Of a DNA stretch of 64,000 nt, positions 1 through 8,652 are shown piece after piece; the stretch's first letter is position 1; each line of letters starts with the position of its first letter. The notes under the pieces are model-generated. The model was not told the DNA's origin and searched no databases. It worked only from the letters and a program-made list of their open reading frames with translations. Position numbers and translations under genes: made by a program. The DNA is from SVTX01 sp045660325 (GTDB lineage: Bacteria > Bacillota > Clostridia > Oscillospirales > CAG-272), in the NCBI GenBank assembly GCA_045660325.1, contig JAZRDO010000003.1, forward strand, positions 21,290 through 85,289. The letters are read 5' to 3'.

Positions 1-1
1 C

Positions 2-427
2 GTAAGGGATCTTGCATATAGAGCCCTTCAGGCGCGCGAGGAGATACAAAACGAGAAGGAGAGGGAGGCAACGGTCGACGAGATAGCCGCAAGGCTTTCG
101 GAAAGCCGCGAGAATGTGGCAAGAGCAATGGAGGCTATAACCGAGCCTATATCTATCTACGAGCCCGTATACAGTGAAAATGGAGATTCTATTTACGTTA
201 TAGATCAGCTTTGTGACCTTACCGCGACGGATGACGGCTGGCTTGAGAATATCGCACTCCGCGAGGCGATGAAAAAGCTCAATGAAAGGGAACGAAAAAT
301 CATAACGATGCGATATTATAAAAATAAAACCCAGACTGAGATAGCCGACAGTATCGGTATATCTCAGGCCCAGGTTTCACGTCTTGAGCGTATCGCTCTT
401 GAAAAAATTAAAAAGAATATGTGTTAA
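2..427 (+). CDS. sigG: RNA polymerase sporulation sigma factor SigG, 3' part only
   Basis: The gene enters from the left edge, so only about 141 C-terminal residues are visible. They cover the end of region 3 and all of region 4. The opening VRDLAYRALQ, the middle EPVYSENGDSIYVIDQ and the region 4 helix-turn-helix with SQAQVSRLE match sigma-G, the late forespore sigma factor, better than sigma-F. Sigma-G directs RNA polymerase to forespore genes after engulfment. The stop TAA overlaps the end of the convergent radC by four bases. No terminator hairpin is visible between the two. SigF is the main alternative but is less likely from the region 3 wording. Confidence 0.88.
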   Translation, partial: VRDLAYRALQAREEIQNEKEREATVDEIAARLSESRENVARAMEAITEPISIYEPVYSENGDSIYVIDQLCDLTATDDGWLENIALREAMKKLNERERKIITMRYYKNKTQTEIADSIGISQAQVSRLERIALEKIKKNMC

Positions 428-1167
428 GTGCTATAAAACTTTGAGAAAAAGCTCTCGTCTATCTTAAGTGATGTAGGCGCGGCGCGCAAATGTCCGTAAT
501 GAAGCTGCATCGTAGGCGAATAGTTACCGGATCCTACTATGATATGCTCAATGAGATGCACACCGATAACCGAGAGCGCGGCATCCACGTTCTTGGTAAC
601 CAGCCTGTCGTCGCTTGACGGAATGGCAAGACCGTTTGGATGATTATGCGCTAAAATAACACAGGATGCATTTTTGCGTAGTGACATTTCAGCGATAGCG
701 CGGCAGTCAACGGACGAGGAGTTGACGCTGCCCGTCGATATCACGATGAATTCTATAAGACGCATTGAATTATCAAAGAGCATTGCCGTTACGCGCTCTT
801 CGTTTACACCCTCGTAGTAATTCATAAGATATTTACCTATCTTTGAGAGGGAATCAAGCTTATTTAAGTCCTTATTGTCCGAAAGACGTACGCGTCTTTG
901 AACGTCGTTTAGGAGCTTAATGAGTATAGCGGAATGCTCGCCCATGCCCTTGACGTTTTTAACGGAGTCCACGTCAGCTGATAAGACACCCTGCAGACTG
1001 CCGAATTCGTCTATAAGCGCGTGAGCTATATCATTTGTGTTTTTCTGAGGGATAGCATAGAAAAGGAGCAACTCAAGTATTTCGTGATCACTAAGATTTT
1101 CAACACCAAAGTCGAGATATCTGTTTTTAAGTCGTTGTCTGTGTCCGTAATGGGAATGCTTTTCCAT
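424..1167 (-). CDS. radC: RadC-like JAB/MPN domain protein (UPF0758)
   Basis: 247 residues, usual family length. Residues 1-90 form the helix-hairpin-helix-like N-terminal part; residues about 108-229 are the JAB1/MPN metalloprotease-like domain with the metal motif HNHPNG at 174-179 and a following SSDD giving the metal-binding acidic residue. Historically linked to DNA repair, but the family's reaction is not settled. It is the last gene of the leftward run murE-SDR-prmC-ddl-radC, 22 bases behind ddl, so it is probably co-transcribed with them. Confidence 0.9.
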   Translation of the reverse strand: MEKHSHYGHRQRLKNRYLDFGVENLSDHEILELLLFYAIPQKNTNDIAHALIDEFGSLQGVLSADVDSVKNVKGMGEHSAILIKLLNDVQRRVRLSDNKDLNKLDSLSKIGKYLMNYYEGVNEERVTAMLFDNSMRLIEFIVISTGSVNSSSVDCRAIAEMSLRKNASCVILAHNHPNGLAIPSSDDRLVTKNVDAALSVIGVHLIEHIIVGSGNYSPTMQLHYGHLRAAPTSLKIDESFFSKFYST

Positions 1168-1189
1168 TTTGGTGATCCTTTATATTGTT

Positions 1190-2212
1190 TTATTTTAATG
1201 CAGTTTCAATGATTTTTGTACAAAGCTTGCCGTAGGATATGCCAACCGCCGCCGCCATCTGCGGAAGGAGGCTTGTGGGTGTCATACCGGGGAGTGTGTT
1301 GGCTTCAAGGCAGAAGGTGTTTTCATTCTCATCGGCTATAAAGTCGAATCTCGCGTAGCCTGAAAGACGGAGTGTGTCGAATGCGAGGAGTGTCTGCTCG
1401 TCGAGTCTTTTCTTGAGGCTCTCGGAAATCTCCGCGGGGCATATTTCAAGTGTCTTGCCCGCCTGATACTTGTTTTCGTAGTCGTAGAAGCCCTCGGTGG
1501 GTATGATCTCAATTATGGGAAGCACCTCGCCGTCAAGCACGCCGACCGTAAATTCTCTGCCGATAATTTGTCTTTCAACGAGAATTGAGTCCTCGTATTT
1601 CTTTGCGAGCGCGAGTGCGGTGTCAAGTCCGTCGCGGTCGGAAACGAGAGAAATACCTACGCTCGATCCGCTTGATGTAGGCTTTACAACACAAGGAAAT
1701 CCGATTTTTTCAACGATCTCGTCAGTACAGGTGTCCTTGTCACATCTTATCCATTCGGGAGTTACGACGCCGCTGAATTTGAAAAGCTTTTTGGATATAT
1801 CCTTGTCCATAGCAAGCAGGCTTCCAACGTATCCCGAGCCGGTATACTTGATACCGAAATTATCAAGCGTTGCCTGAAGCTGACCGTTTTCTCCCATTGA
1901 GCCGTGAAGTGCTAAAAAAACGACGTCAGCCATGCGGCAAATATCAAGAACGTTTTTGCCTATTAAGGCATCCCCGTTTCCGCTTTGCTCCTTTAAGGAA
2001 TCAAGGTCGGGAACGGAATTTTCTATTTTATGTATTTTTCTTTTTTCGTCGGTGAACAATTTGTCCTTTTCGTTCGGCTCGTGTCCGAGATAAACGTCAC
2101 AAAGGCAAACTCTGTGTCCTTCATCGATCAAGGCGTTTGCGATAAGGCTCGCGCTCGTTAAGGAAACGTCTCTTTCGTGGGAGTAGCCTCCCGCTAAAAC
2201 CGCTATATTCAA
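1190..2212 (-). CDS. ddl: D-alanine--D-alanine ligase
   Basis: 340 residues. An ATP-grasp enzyme that joins two D-alanines for the peptidoglycan stem. The N-terminus MNIAVLAGGYSHERDVSL is the substrate-binding start of Ddl, followed by the ALHGSMGENG loop, the ATP-grasp lid with KPTSSGSSVGIS, and the C-terminal metal-binding stretch FCLEANTLPGMT. It sits 45 bases after prmC in the murE operon, so two consecutive peptidoglycan precursor enzymes (MurE and Ddl) are co-transcribed. MurF is not in the window. Nothing indicates D-Ala-D-Lac specificity, but I did not resolve the specificity loop. Confidence 0.95.
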   Translation of the reverse strand: MNIAVLAGGYSHERDVSLTSASLIANALIDEGHRVCLCDVYLGHEPNEKDKLFTDEKRKIHKIENSVPDLDSLKEQSGNGDALIGKNVLDICRMADVVFLALHGSMGENGQLQATLDNFGIKYTGSGYVGSLLAMDKDISKKLFKFSGVVTPEWIRCDKDTCTDEIVEKIGFPCVVKPTSSGSSVGISLVSDRDGLDTALALAKKYEDSILVERQIIGREFTVGVLDGEVLPIIEIIPTEGFYDYENKYQAGKTLEICPAEISESLKKRLDEQTLLAFDTLRLSGYARFDFIADENENTFCLEANTLPGMTPTSLLPQMAAAVGISYGKLCTKIIETALK

Positions 2213-2257
2213 AGCTGAAATTCCTTTCGTTTGAGTTTTAGTAAATATTATGCAGAA

Positions 2258-3067
2258 TTAATTGCTTTTATTAGGGGAAACAACCGCGCCACGCGTGTTT
2301 CCGCCAAGGTCGGAGAAGGTTTGGCACGTCATTCCTCGTTCGTTAGCAAGACGAATGATGTCGTCCCCTTGATCGTAGCCGATCTCGAAGATAAAAATAC
2401 CATCCTCGGTTAAGCTGCTCTTAAAATTGTCGAGGATAGCGCGGTAAAACACAAGTCCGTCGTCTCCGCCGTCAAGTGCCGCGCGGGGCTCGCAAAGAAC
2501 GTCGCGTTCAAGAGTTGGTACTACGTCGGAGCGTATGTACGGAGGATTTGAAATGATCGCGTCGTACTTTTTTTCGCCTAAAAGGGTAGGATCAAGAACG
2601 TCGCCGCAAATTCCGCAAAAGCGAGCGTCTACTTTGTTGTGGATCGCGTTTTTCTTTGCAATATCAAGGGTCTTTTCGTATAGCTCGTACGCGTCGGCAC
2701 GAGATGATTTTAAAGTATTTAAAATTGAGATAGCAATACATCCGCTTCCCGTACAGAGATCGGCAAAATATGCGTTTTTCGGAAGCGATTTGATCGCTTT
2801 TTCTACGATCGCCTCGGTATCCGCGCGGGGAATGAGGCAATTCTCATCAACGAAAAATTCGCAATCCCAGAACCACCATTTACCTAAAATATACTGCAAG
2901 GGATAACCCGTGATGCGCTTTTGAACTGCATCACACAGCTGTGCCGAGTCATAATTCTTGTCCTCGGAGTACACGCCGCACAGCTCTTCGCAAAGAATTC
3001 TTGCCTCAAATATGTAATTTTCAATGCCGCCGAGTCGTAGAGTCTCGGCAATTTCCTTGCCTGTCAT
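2258..3067 (-). CDS. prmC: Peptide chain release factor N5-glutamine methyltransferase
   Basis: 269 residues. Methylates the GGQ glutamine of release factors RF1/RF2 with S-adenosylmethionine. An N-terminal helical domain (about 1-80) is followed by the Rossmann methyltransferase domain with the AdoMet loop DLCTGSGCIAIS at 103-114 and the catalytic NPPY at 174-177, followed by IRSDVV as is normal for PrmC. prfA, its frequent partner, is absent here. It lies 21 bases behind the short-chain dehydrogenase and 45 before ddl, inside the murE run. Confidence 0.93.
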   Translation of the reverse strand: MTGKEIAETLRLGGIENYIFEARILCEELCGVYSEDKNYDSAQLCDAVQKRITGYPLQYILGKWWFWDCEFFVDENCLIPRADTEAIVEKAIKSLPKNAYFADLCTGSGCIAISILNTLKSSRADAYELYEKTLDIAKKNAIHNKVDARFCGICGDVLDPTLLGEKKYDAIISNPPYIRSDVVPTLERDVLCEPRAALDGGDDGLVFYRAILDNFKSSLTEDGIFIFEIGYDQGDDIIRLANERGMTCQTFSDLGGNTRGAVVSPNKSN

Positions 3068-3088
3068 AGCGTATCTCCAAAAATTAAA

Positions 3089-3811
3089 TTAAAGTGCAAA
3101 GCCGCCGTCAACACCGATTATTTGTCCTGTGATAAAGGATGCCGCGTCACTTGAGAGGAAATATACCGCCTCGGCTACCTCCTCCACCTTACCGATTCGG
3201 CAAAGGGGAGTAGAGTCGCAAAGCTCGTCCATAGTTTCCTTTGAATGCTCAGCATTCATATCGGTATCGATCACTCCGGGCTCAATACAGTTTACTCGGA
3301 TATTTGACGGTCCGAGCTCCTTGGCGAGTGCCTGAGTAAGACCGCGAAGTCCCGCCTTGGATGCGGAATACGCTACCTCGCAGGATGCACCGCATCTGCC
3401 CCAAACGGAGCCGATATTTATAATTGAGCCGTTATGCTCGGATATCATTGCTTTTGAGCATTCTCTTGAGAGAGAGAATGCGGAGGAAAGATTCGTGTCG
3501 ATTACGTCTTTCCATTCGTCGTATGTCGTATCGGTAAAAAGCTTGGTTAATGAAATACCCGCATTATTTACAAGCACGTCAATACCGCCGAGATATGAGA
3601 TGGCTTCATTTACAGCGCGTACTGCCTCGCTATGTACAGAAACGTCCGCTTTTATAGCGTATGCGCCCGTTTTTTTAGAGCATTCCATAGCCGCCTCATC
3701 GTCATTGCGATAGATAAAAGCTACCTTGTGTCCGCGTGATGCGAAGAGCAGGGCGCAAGCGCGACCGATACCGCGGGAGCCGCCGCTTATTAAAATTCTT
3801 TTAGTATTCAT
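3089..3811 (-). CDS. Short-chain dehydrogenase/reductase, FabG-like
   Basis: 240 residues, classical SDR length. The nucleotide loop GGSRGIGRA is at 10-18, NNAG at 82-85, the catalytic Ser near 135, and Tyr148/Lys152 in YSASK. The C-terminal SDAASFITGQIIGVDGG is the FabG-type ending. It most resembles 3-oxoacyl-ACP reductase but sits between murE and prmC rather than with fatty acid synthesis genes, so the substrate is open. It starts 12 bases after murE ends and is probably translated from the same message. Confidence 0.85.
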   Translation of the reverse strand: MNTKRILISGGSRGIGRACALLFASRGHKVAFIYRNDDEAAMECSKKTGAYAIKADVSVHSEAVRAVNEAISYLGGIDVLVNNAGISLTKLFTDTTYDEWKDVIDTNLSSAFSLSRECSKAMISEHNGSIINIGSVWGRCGASCEVAYSASKAGLRGLTQALAKELGPSNIRVNCIEPGVIDTDMNAEHSKETMDELCDSTPLCRIGKVEEVAEAVYFLSSDAASFITGQIIGVDGGFAL

Positions 3812-3823
3812 ATATACACCTCT

Positions 3824-5347
3824 TTATACGGGAGAGTATTCAAGCTCGCGAACGATATCAAGAAGAATTTCCTTTTCGCAGAAGGGAATTCGTTCGCCGC
3901 AAATAAGCTGGTAGTTTTCGTGTCCCTTACCTGCGAGAAGAACGGTGTCGCCTCGCCTTGCGATATTGTAGGCAAGCTTTATGGCATCCTCGCGATCAGG
4001 AATCTTGTGTATTTCCTTGTTCGTTCCGTCAAAGCTTTTTGCTATGTCCTCAATAACGTTCATAGGATCCTCAAAATTGGGGTTGTCCGAGGTAATGACT
4101 GAAATATTCGCAAAATCACGCGCGACGTCACCAAGCTCGGCGCGTCGCATAACCGTTCTGCCACCGACCGAGCCGAATACACATATAATTCTACCGCTTG
4201 TGTACTCACGAAGGGAGGAAAGCACCTTTTTAAGACTCGTTCCGTTGTGCGCGTAGTCGATGCAGAAAAGAACCTTAGGCTTGGTGGGAAGAGTAATAAA
4301 TTCAAATCTTCCTGCAACCTGAAGCGTGGAAATGGATTTTAAAATATATTTTTCGGGTAAGCCGAGCGAGAGCGCCGTGGCAATTACCTCAAGTGTGTTT
4401 TCAATACTGAAAAGTCCGGGTGAGGGGATAAATACACTTTGCTTGTCCTCAAAATTAAGCTTATCACGGTTGAAGCACAAATCAAATCTTACGCCGGGGA
4501 TAATACCCTTCTTATCCTTGCGGGGATTTTTGGCATAAATATCTGCGCGCTCGTTACCTGAGGCTGACGTAGTTATAATATTTTCAGTCGATGCTCCCGA
4601 GAGCATATATTCGGATTCGGGACTGTCTAAATTAGTTATGATATTATCAGCTCCGTGATTTACAAAAAGTGCGCGCTTGCATGCCTTGTAATGTGCCATA
4701 TCGGGATGCTCACAGCCTCCGATGTGGTCGGGGTAGAGATTTGTAAAAATACAGCTGAAGAATTTAAGTCCGCGAACTCTGTTTTGCCAAAGTGCCTGAG
4801 AGGATACTTCAATTACGCAGGTGTCAACTCCCGCGTCAAGCATTTTTCTTAAATATTTATGTAACTCGTACGTGTCGGGCGTAGTATTTTGCGTCTGATA
4901 TTCCTCACCGTCGAATAAAATACCGTTTGTACCGATATATCCGCATTTTTTACCGTAGCCGTTGAGAAGGGAATAAAGCGAGAGCGCAAGAGTAGTCTTA
5001 CCCTTAGTCCCAGTGATGCCGATAAGCTTCATTTTCTCCTCGGGCGCGCCAAAAAGCTTTTTCGAGAGTCGGAAGAGTGCGTCCTCACAGCTTTCAACAG
5101 TTATGATTACCGAGTCGTCGGGAACGTCAATTTCGCGTTCTACGACAAAAACTCGCGCGCCGTTTGCATATGCGCCCATTGCAAAATCGTGTCCGTCAAA
5201 TGCAGCGCCGCGACGGCAAACGAAAATGCAGGCGGGAGTTGCGCGCCTTGAGTCGTGGCAAATTGAAGAAATATTTTTGTTTTCAAATTTTTCGGGGATG
5301 TATAAGCTGATTCTCTTTAAGCTTTTTATAAGTATATCAAGCTTCAT
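3824..5347 (-). CDS. murE: UDP-N-acetylmuramyl-tripeptide synthetase (MurE-type Mur ligase)
   Basis: 507 residues. Adds the third stem-peptide residue to UDP-MurNAc-L-Ala-D-Glu. It has the three Mur ligase domains: the N-terminal UMAG-binding domain with HDSRRATPACIFVCRRG, the ATP loop GTKGKTT at 113-119, and a C-terminal domain ending in LAGKGHE. The residue motif that normally reads DNPR in diaminopimelate-adding enzymes reads DNPN at 421-424 (bases 4076-4087), so the amino acid added is uncertain. The stretch FGSVGGRT replaces the common FGCGGDRD. A good Shine-Dalgarno (GGAGGTGAG) precedes the ATG. First gene of the five-gene leftward run. Confidence 0.93.
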   Translation of the reverse strand: MKLDILIKSLKRISLYIPEKFENKNISSICHDSRRATPACIFVCRRGAAFDGHDFAMGAYANGARVFVVEREIDVPDDSVIITVESCEDALFRLSKKLFGAPEEKMKLIGITGTKGKTTLALSLYSLLNGYGKKCGYIGTNGILFDGEEYQTQNTTPDTYELHKYLRKMLDAGVDTCVIEVSSQALWQNRVRGLKFFSCIFTNLYPDHIGGCEHPDMAHYKACKRALFVNHGADNIITNLDSPESEYMLSGASTENIITTSASGNERADIYAKNPRKDKKGIIPGVRFDLCFNRDKLNFEDKQSVFIPSPGLFSIENTLEVIATALSLGLPEKYILKSISTLQVAGRFEFITLPTKPKVLFCIDYAHNGTSLKKVLSSLREYTSGRIICVFGSVGGRTVMRRAELGDVARDFANISVITSDNPNFEDPMNVIEDIAKSFDGTNKEIHKIPDREDAIKLAYNIARRGDTVLLAGKGHENYQLICGERIPFCEKEILLDIVRELEYSPV

Positions 5348-5380
5348 TCTCAGCTCACCTCCTCACAAAATTTTTGTCTA

Positions 5381-5409
5381 TTGACAAATACTTAAAATTT
5401 AGTTATAAT
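5381..5409 (+). promoter_or_regulatory. Sigma-A promoter for the acetyltransferase-deacetylase pair
   Basis: TTGACA at 5381-5386 and TATAAT at 5404-5409 with a 17-base spacer, both perfect, about 80 bases upstream of the acetyltransferase start and pointing away from murE. Confidence 0.85.
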
Positions 5410-5488
5410 TAATTTATAATCAATCTTTATTTTATCATAAAATATAATTTTTGTCAACCGAACTTACGACTATACGAAAGATAATTCT

Positions 5489-6091
5489 ATGAAAAAAAGC
5501 TTATTATCAAATATATTTTCAAATATCCCCACACTTGAAACGGATCGCCTGATCCTTCGCAAGCTGTCCGTTGTCGATGCGGACGATATGTTCGAATATT
5601 CAAAGGATATGAATATAACGAAATACCTTACCTGGTCGCCTCATCCCGATAGATATTTTACCATTGATTATATTAAATTCGTTTTAAGAAAATATAAGAC
5701 GGGAGACTTTCGCGATTGGGCGGTAATAGATAAGGCAACGGGTAAAATGATCGGCACCTGCGGCTTTACAAGTATTGATCTTCATAACAAAAAGGGAGAG
5801 ATCGGCTACGTTTACAATTCGCAGTTTTGGGGTAAGGGAATTGCCACCGAGGCACTTGAATGTGTCATGGATTTTGGATTTACCAAGCTTGATCTGAATA
5901 GGATCGAGGGTAGATTTATGGTGGAGAATATTCCGTCAAGACGAGTTATGGAAAAGGTCGGTATGACCTTTGAGGGCGTGCATCGCGATTTCCTTTTAGT
6001 AAAGGAAAGGTATCGTGATATTGGAATTTGCGCGATATTAAGGAATGAATATAGAGCAAAAAAAGGAGATAAAAATGGAACACAAGCGTGA
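5489..6091 (+). CDS. GNAT acetyltransferase, RimJ/RimL type
   Basis: 200 residues. The start LETDRLILRKLSVVDADDMF and the later IGYVYNSQFWGKGIATEAL with the acetyl-CoA loop, then NIPSRRVMEKVGM and the closing GVHRDFLL, are the pattern of the RimJ/RimL N-terminal-alanine acetyltransferase family. Members of this family acetylate ribosomal proteins or many other amines, so the substrate cannot be named. Its end overlaps the first possible start of the next gene, suggesting co-transcription with the deacetylase. Confidence 0.85.
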   Translation: MKKSLLSNIFSNIPTLETDRLILRKLSVVDADDMFEYSKDMNITKYLTWSPHPDRYFTIDYIKFVLRKYKTGDFRDWAVIDKATGKMIGTCGFTSIDLHNKKGEIGYVYNSQFWGKGIATEALECVMDFGFTKLDLNRIEGRFMVENIPSRRVMEKVGMTFEGVHRDFLLVKERYRDIGICAILRNEYRAKKGDKNGTQA

Positions 6092-6830
6092 CGGAAGTCC
6101 GAAAAAATATTTTACGCTCAGCTTCGATGATGGTATCACTCAGGATAAAAGAGCTATAGAGATCCTTCGTAAGCACGGTGTAAATTGCGCGACGTTCAAT
6201 TTGAATTCAGGACTTTTGGGAGTGAGCTGGGCTTGGGTAGGTCAGCGCCTTAAAAATCCTGCGCTTACACATATAAGATTTACAGAGGAAGAGCTTCGCA
6301 GCGGCATTTACGACGGATTTGAGATTGCCGCGCATTCGCTTCAGCATCAATCCTTCAAGGTTTTTGATAATAATCCTGAGCTTTTCGGTCATCACGTAAT
6401 GGCTGATATAAAGAATCTTGAGAGAATATTCGGTAAAGCTCCTATAGGTATGGCTTGGCCCGGGGGAGATACGGAATATACCGAGCGAAGCATTGAGCTT
6501 TTACGCGATTATACTACGGTAAAATATGCAAGAGCTGCTAATTCCCATTATAGATTCACGCTTCCGAGAAGATTTTTAAAGTGGCATCCTACCTGTTCGA
6601 TAATGTCGGATAGCTGCTTGAGGCTTGCAAGAAAATTTTCGGAGGCTGAATGTAATGAGGATATGCTTTTCTATGCGTGGACTCACAGCTATGAGCTTGA
6701 AAATGAAAACGCGTGGGACCGTCTTGATAAGCTTCTTGATATCATTTGTTCAAATAAGGATATCGTCCTTGTTACGAACGGAGAGTTTTACGAGCTTTTC
6801 AAGGATGAAATCCCGCGCTGGAGAAAATAA
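6075..6830 (+). CDS. Polysaccharide deacetylase family protein (NodB fold)
   Basis: 251 residues from the ATG at 6075, chosen because AAAAGGAG lies just upstream; an in-frame ATG 30 bases earlier lacks a ribosome site and overlaps the acetyltransferase. The NodB motifs are visible: FDDG near the start, the metal pair in AAHSLQHQSF, the AWPGG segment and the late catalytic His in AWTHSYEL. There is no signal peptide, so it is predicted cytosolic, unlike wall deacetylases. It may act on a small glycoside or amide. A strong hairpin terminator follows at once. Confidence 0.82.
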   Translation: MEHKRDGSPKKYFTLSFDDGITQDKRAIEILRKHGVNCATFNLNSGLLGVSWAWVGQRLKNPALTHIRFTEEELRSGIYDGFEIAAHSLQHQSFKVFDNNPELFGHHVMADIKNLERIFGKAPIGMAWPGGDTEYTERSIELLRDYTTVKYARAANSHYRFTLPRRFLKWHPTCSIMSDSCLRLARKFSEAECNEDMLFYAWTHSYELENENAWDRLDKLLDIICSNKDIVLVTNGEFYELFKDEIPRWRK

Positions 6831-6857
6831 AAAAAGACCGCAGATGCGGTCTTTTTT
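6831..6857. terminator. Bidirectional intrinsic terminator
   Basis: AAAGACCGC and GCGGTCTTT pair around a four-base loop, with an A-run before and T-run after. It serves both the deacetylase and the convergent 96-residue gene. Confidence 0.9.
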
Positions 6858-6858
6858 A

Positions 6859-7149
6859 TTAGTTTTCTTCGCTTAAGAACTTTTCGTACCAGAACATACC
6901 GTATGTGAATGCCTCGTACATACCTTCCTTCTGGGACTGCTTCAAGATCTGACCGTCCTTTGAGAGAACCTGAACGAGAACAACACCGGGAACCTCCTCG
7001 CCCTCAACCTTGTTGTAGGACATAATTTCAAAGAGGAGAACGCACTTTTCGGAGAAATCACCGTAGCATATTGTGTCGCCCTCTCTTACAAGAGGCTTAT
7101 TCTTATAGTAGAGGTAGGAGCCCTCAACCTTCTTCTTTGTATCAGCCAT
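6859..7149 (-). CDS. Conserved-looking hypothetical protein, 96 residues
   Basis: I do not recognise the family. It is a soluble 96-residue protein without membrane segments or cysteine motif, beginning MADTKKKVEGSYLYYKNKPL and ending with an aromatic segment TYGMFWYEKF. The coding frame is well supported: it has its own promoter (7216-7244), a Shine-Dalgarno-like GGTGAAAATAA before the ATG and a shared terminator. The predicted strands and one helix suggest a small beta-rich fold. It stands alone between convergent and tandem neighbours, so the context gives no job. Confidence 0.75.
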   Translation of the reverse strand: MADTKKKVEGSYLYYKNKPLVREGDTICYGDFSEKCVLLFEIMSYNKVEGEEVPGVVLVQVLSKDGQILKQSQKEGMYEAFTYGMFWYEKFLSEEN

Positions 7150-7215
7150 TTATTTTCACCATTTTCAGCTTAAAAAAGTGAAGCTGAAACCTTTCATAAC
7201 TGTTTATTACTCTTT

Positions 7216-7244
7216 ATTATATCATACCTGCGCCAAAGTGTCAA
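7216..7244 (-). promoter_or_regulatory. Sigma-A promoter of the 96-residue gene
   Basis: Read on the minus strand: TTGACA (7239-7244), 17 bases, TATAAT (7216-7221). Confidence 0.85.
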
Positions 7245-7270
7245 TATAGAAAATCAAAAGAGTTGAATTT

Positions 7271-8479
7271 TTAATTTTCAATATAGGGAGAGAGATATTT
7301 AAAGTGGCTTGGTGCGGTCGGGCGCGGTATAGCCGAGGCGTAGAGAATGTCCGCAAGCGATGAAAGCTTATATTGCTTTGAATCACGCGGCGCGTCCGCA
7401 GGCTTTGTAACGATCGGGATCATAGCGCTTCTTCTTATTGCGGAAAGGAATTCGCGTCCCGTCTTGCTTGAAGCGAGAAGCGTCGTATATTCGGGATTTT
7501 CATATTTCATCGCGTCTGAAACACCGAAGAGTGAGAAGAGAGCAACTCGGTTTATTCTTGAATTAGTGAATTTTGAATTATAAGCAAGATTCAGCATCTC
7601 ATCGTACGTATGCGCCTCATAGGATGCGGATATGAGCCTTTCAACGATTCCGTTGCCGTCGTCCAGCACGGTACTGCCACCCGAGAGGGAAGCCGCACGA
7701 CGCTTGATATCCTCGGGGGAGAGGAGCCTGAAAAAGCTCAGAATCTCATTTGATACCTTTGTCGCATATACGGGAGTAAGTCCGTCAGTTTCGGCGGAAA
7801 GAAATACATCAAGCGCGTTTTTCGGGATGTTGCCATCAGGAATAGCGGTGAATGAATTTGTTTTGAATATCTCGTTTCTTATCGCGTTTGCCGAGGGAAG
7901 AACACCGTCGTAAAGAGATTCTTCGTTGTAAGCCGCGCCGTTGCGACGGATGGGGAGGATATTCATCTCGGGGCAAAGCTCGTTTATTGCCGCAATATAA
8001 TACGCGCCGAGAATATCGTTTGAGCCGAGTGTGTATTCTGTGCCAAGCTCGATCTTTAAAGCATCGAAAAAGCCTTTGGCATTGCCTTGACTGTCACGTG
8101 AATCAAGCTTATCCACAAAGCTCTTGTCAGTAATGATCTCGGCGGTACGGCGAAGGATATCAATATCCTCGCATTCGTGACCGAAGCAAATCGTGTCCAC
8201 TGAAAGTCTTGAAAGAATATAGACGCCCGCCCGCGCGAAAAATTCCGCGGACATAGACGAAAACGGAAAGGGAAGCTCAAAAACCACGTCCGCGCCTGCC
8301 ATGATAGCCGCCTTTGCGCGAGTATATTTGTCCGCAATTGCAAATTCGCCGCGTTGTGTATAGCTTCCGCTCATAACACATACGACAGCATCGGCTCCAG
8401 CCTTCTTTGCAAATTCTATTTGTCTGATATGTCCGTTGTGTATGGGATTGTATTCGCAAATAATACCTGTAGTTCTCAT
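7271..8479 (-). CDS. tmcAL: tRNA(Met) cytidine acetate ligase TmcAL
   Basis: 402 residues. In Bacillus, TmcAL uses ATP and acetate to make N4-acetylcytidine at the wobble base of elongator tRNA-Met. The N-terminus GIICEYNPIHNGHIRQI carries the nucleotidyltransferase HxGH motif (14-17); further family blocks are MSGSYTQRGE, FGHECED and KASNDILGAYYI-like ELGTEYTLGSNDILG, and PIRRNGAAYN. Length is normal. AAGGAGAGC precedes the ATG. It has its own promoter and stands as a single gene. Confidence 0.92.
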   Translation of the reverse strand: MRTTGIICEYNPIHNGHIRQIEFAKKAGADAVVCVMSGSYTQRGEFAIADKYTRAKAAIMAGADVVFELPFPFSSMSAEFFARAGVYILSRLSVDTICFGHECEDIDILRRTAEIITDKSFVDKLDSRDSQGNAKGFFDALKIELGTEYTLGSNDILGAYYIAAINELCPEMNILPIRRNGAAYNEESLYDGVLPSANAIRNEIFKTNSFTAIPDGNIPKNALDVFLSAETDGLTPVYATKVSNEILSFFRLLSPEDIKRRAASLSGGSTVLDDGNGIVERLISASYEAHTYDEMLNLAYNSKFTNSRINRVALFSLFGVSDAMKYENPEYTTLLASSKTGREFLSAIRRSAMIPIVTKPADAPRDSKQYKLSSLADILYASAIPRPTAPSHFKYLSPYIEN

Positions 8480-8515
8480 AAGCTCTCCTTTCTATACAAT
8501 ATTATTACAAACATT

Positions 8516-8544
8516 ATTATAGCAAACAAGCGCCTTTATGTCAA
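8516..8544 (-). promoter_or_regulatory. Sigma-A promoter of tmcAL
   Basis: Minus strand TTGACA (8539-8544), 17-base spacer, TATAAT (8516-8521). Confidence 0.85.
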
Positions 8545-8592
8545 TATATTTGGAAAATCTTAGTGCTGTGCGCAAATGTTTACAAATAAATA

Positions 8593-8621
8593 TTGCAAGT
8601 TTCGCTCAATTGTGGTATCAT
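8593..8621 (+). promoter_or_regulatory. Sigma-A promoter of the DUF5685-DnaJ operon
   Basis: TTGCAA (8593-8598), 17 bases, TATCAT (8616-8621), 32 bases ahead of the DUF5685 start and its AAAGGAGG ribosome site. Confidence 0.7.
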
Positions 8622-8652
8622 TATATATTAGTAAGTGTAAAGGAGGCAATAT

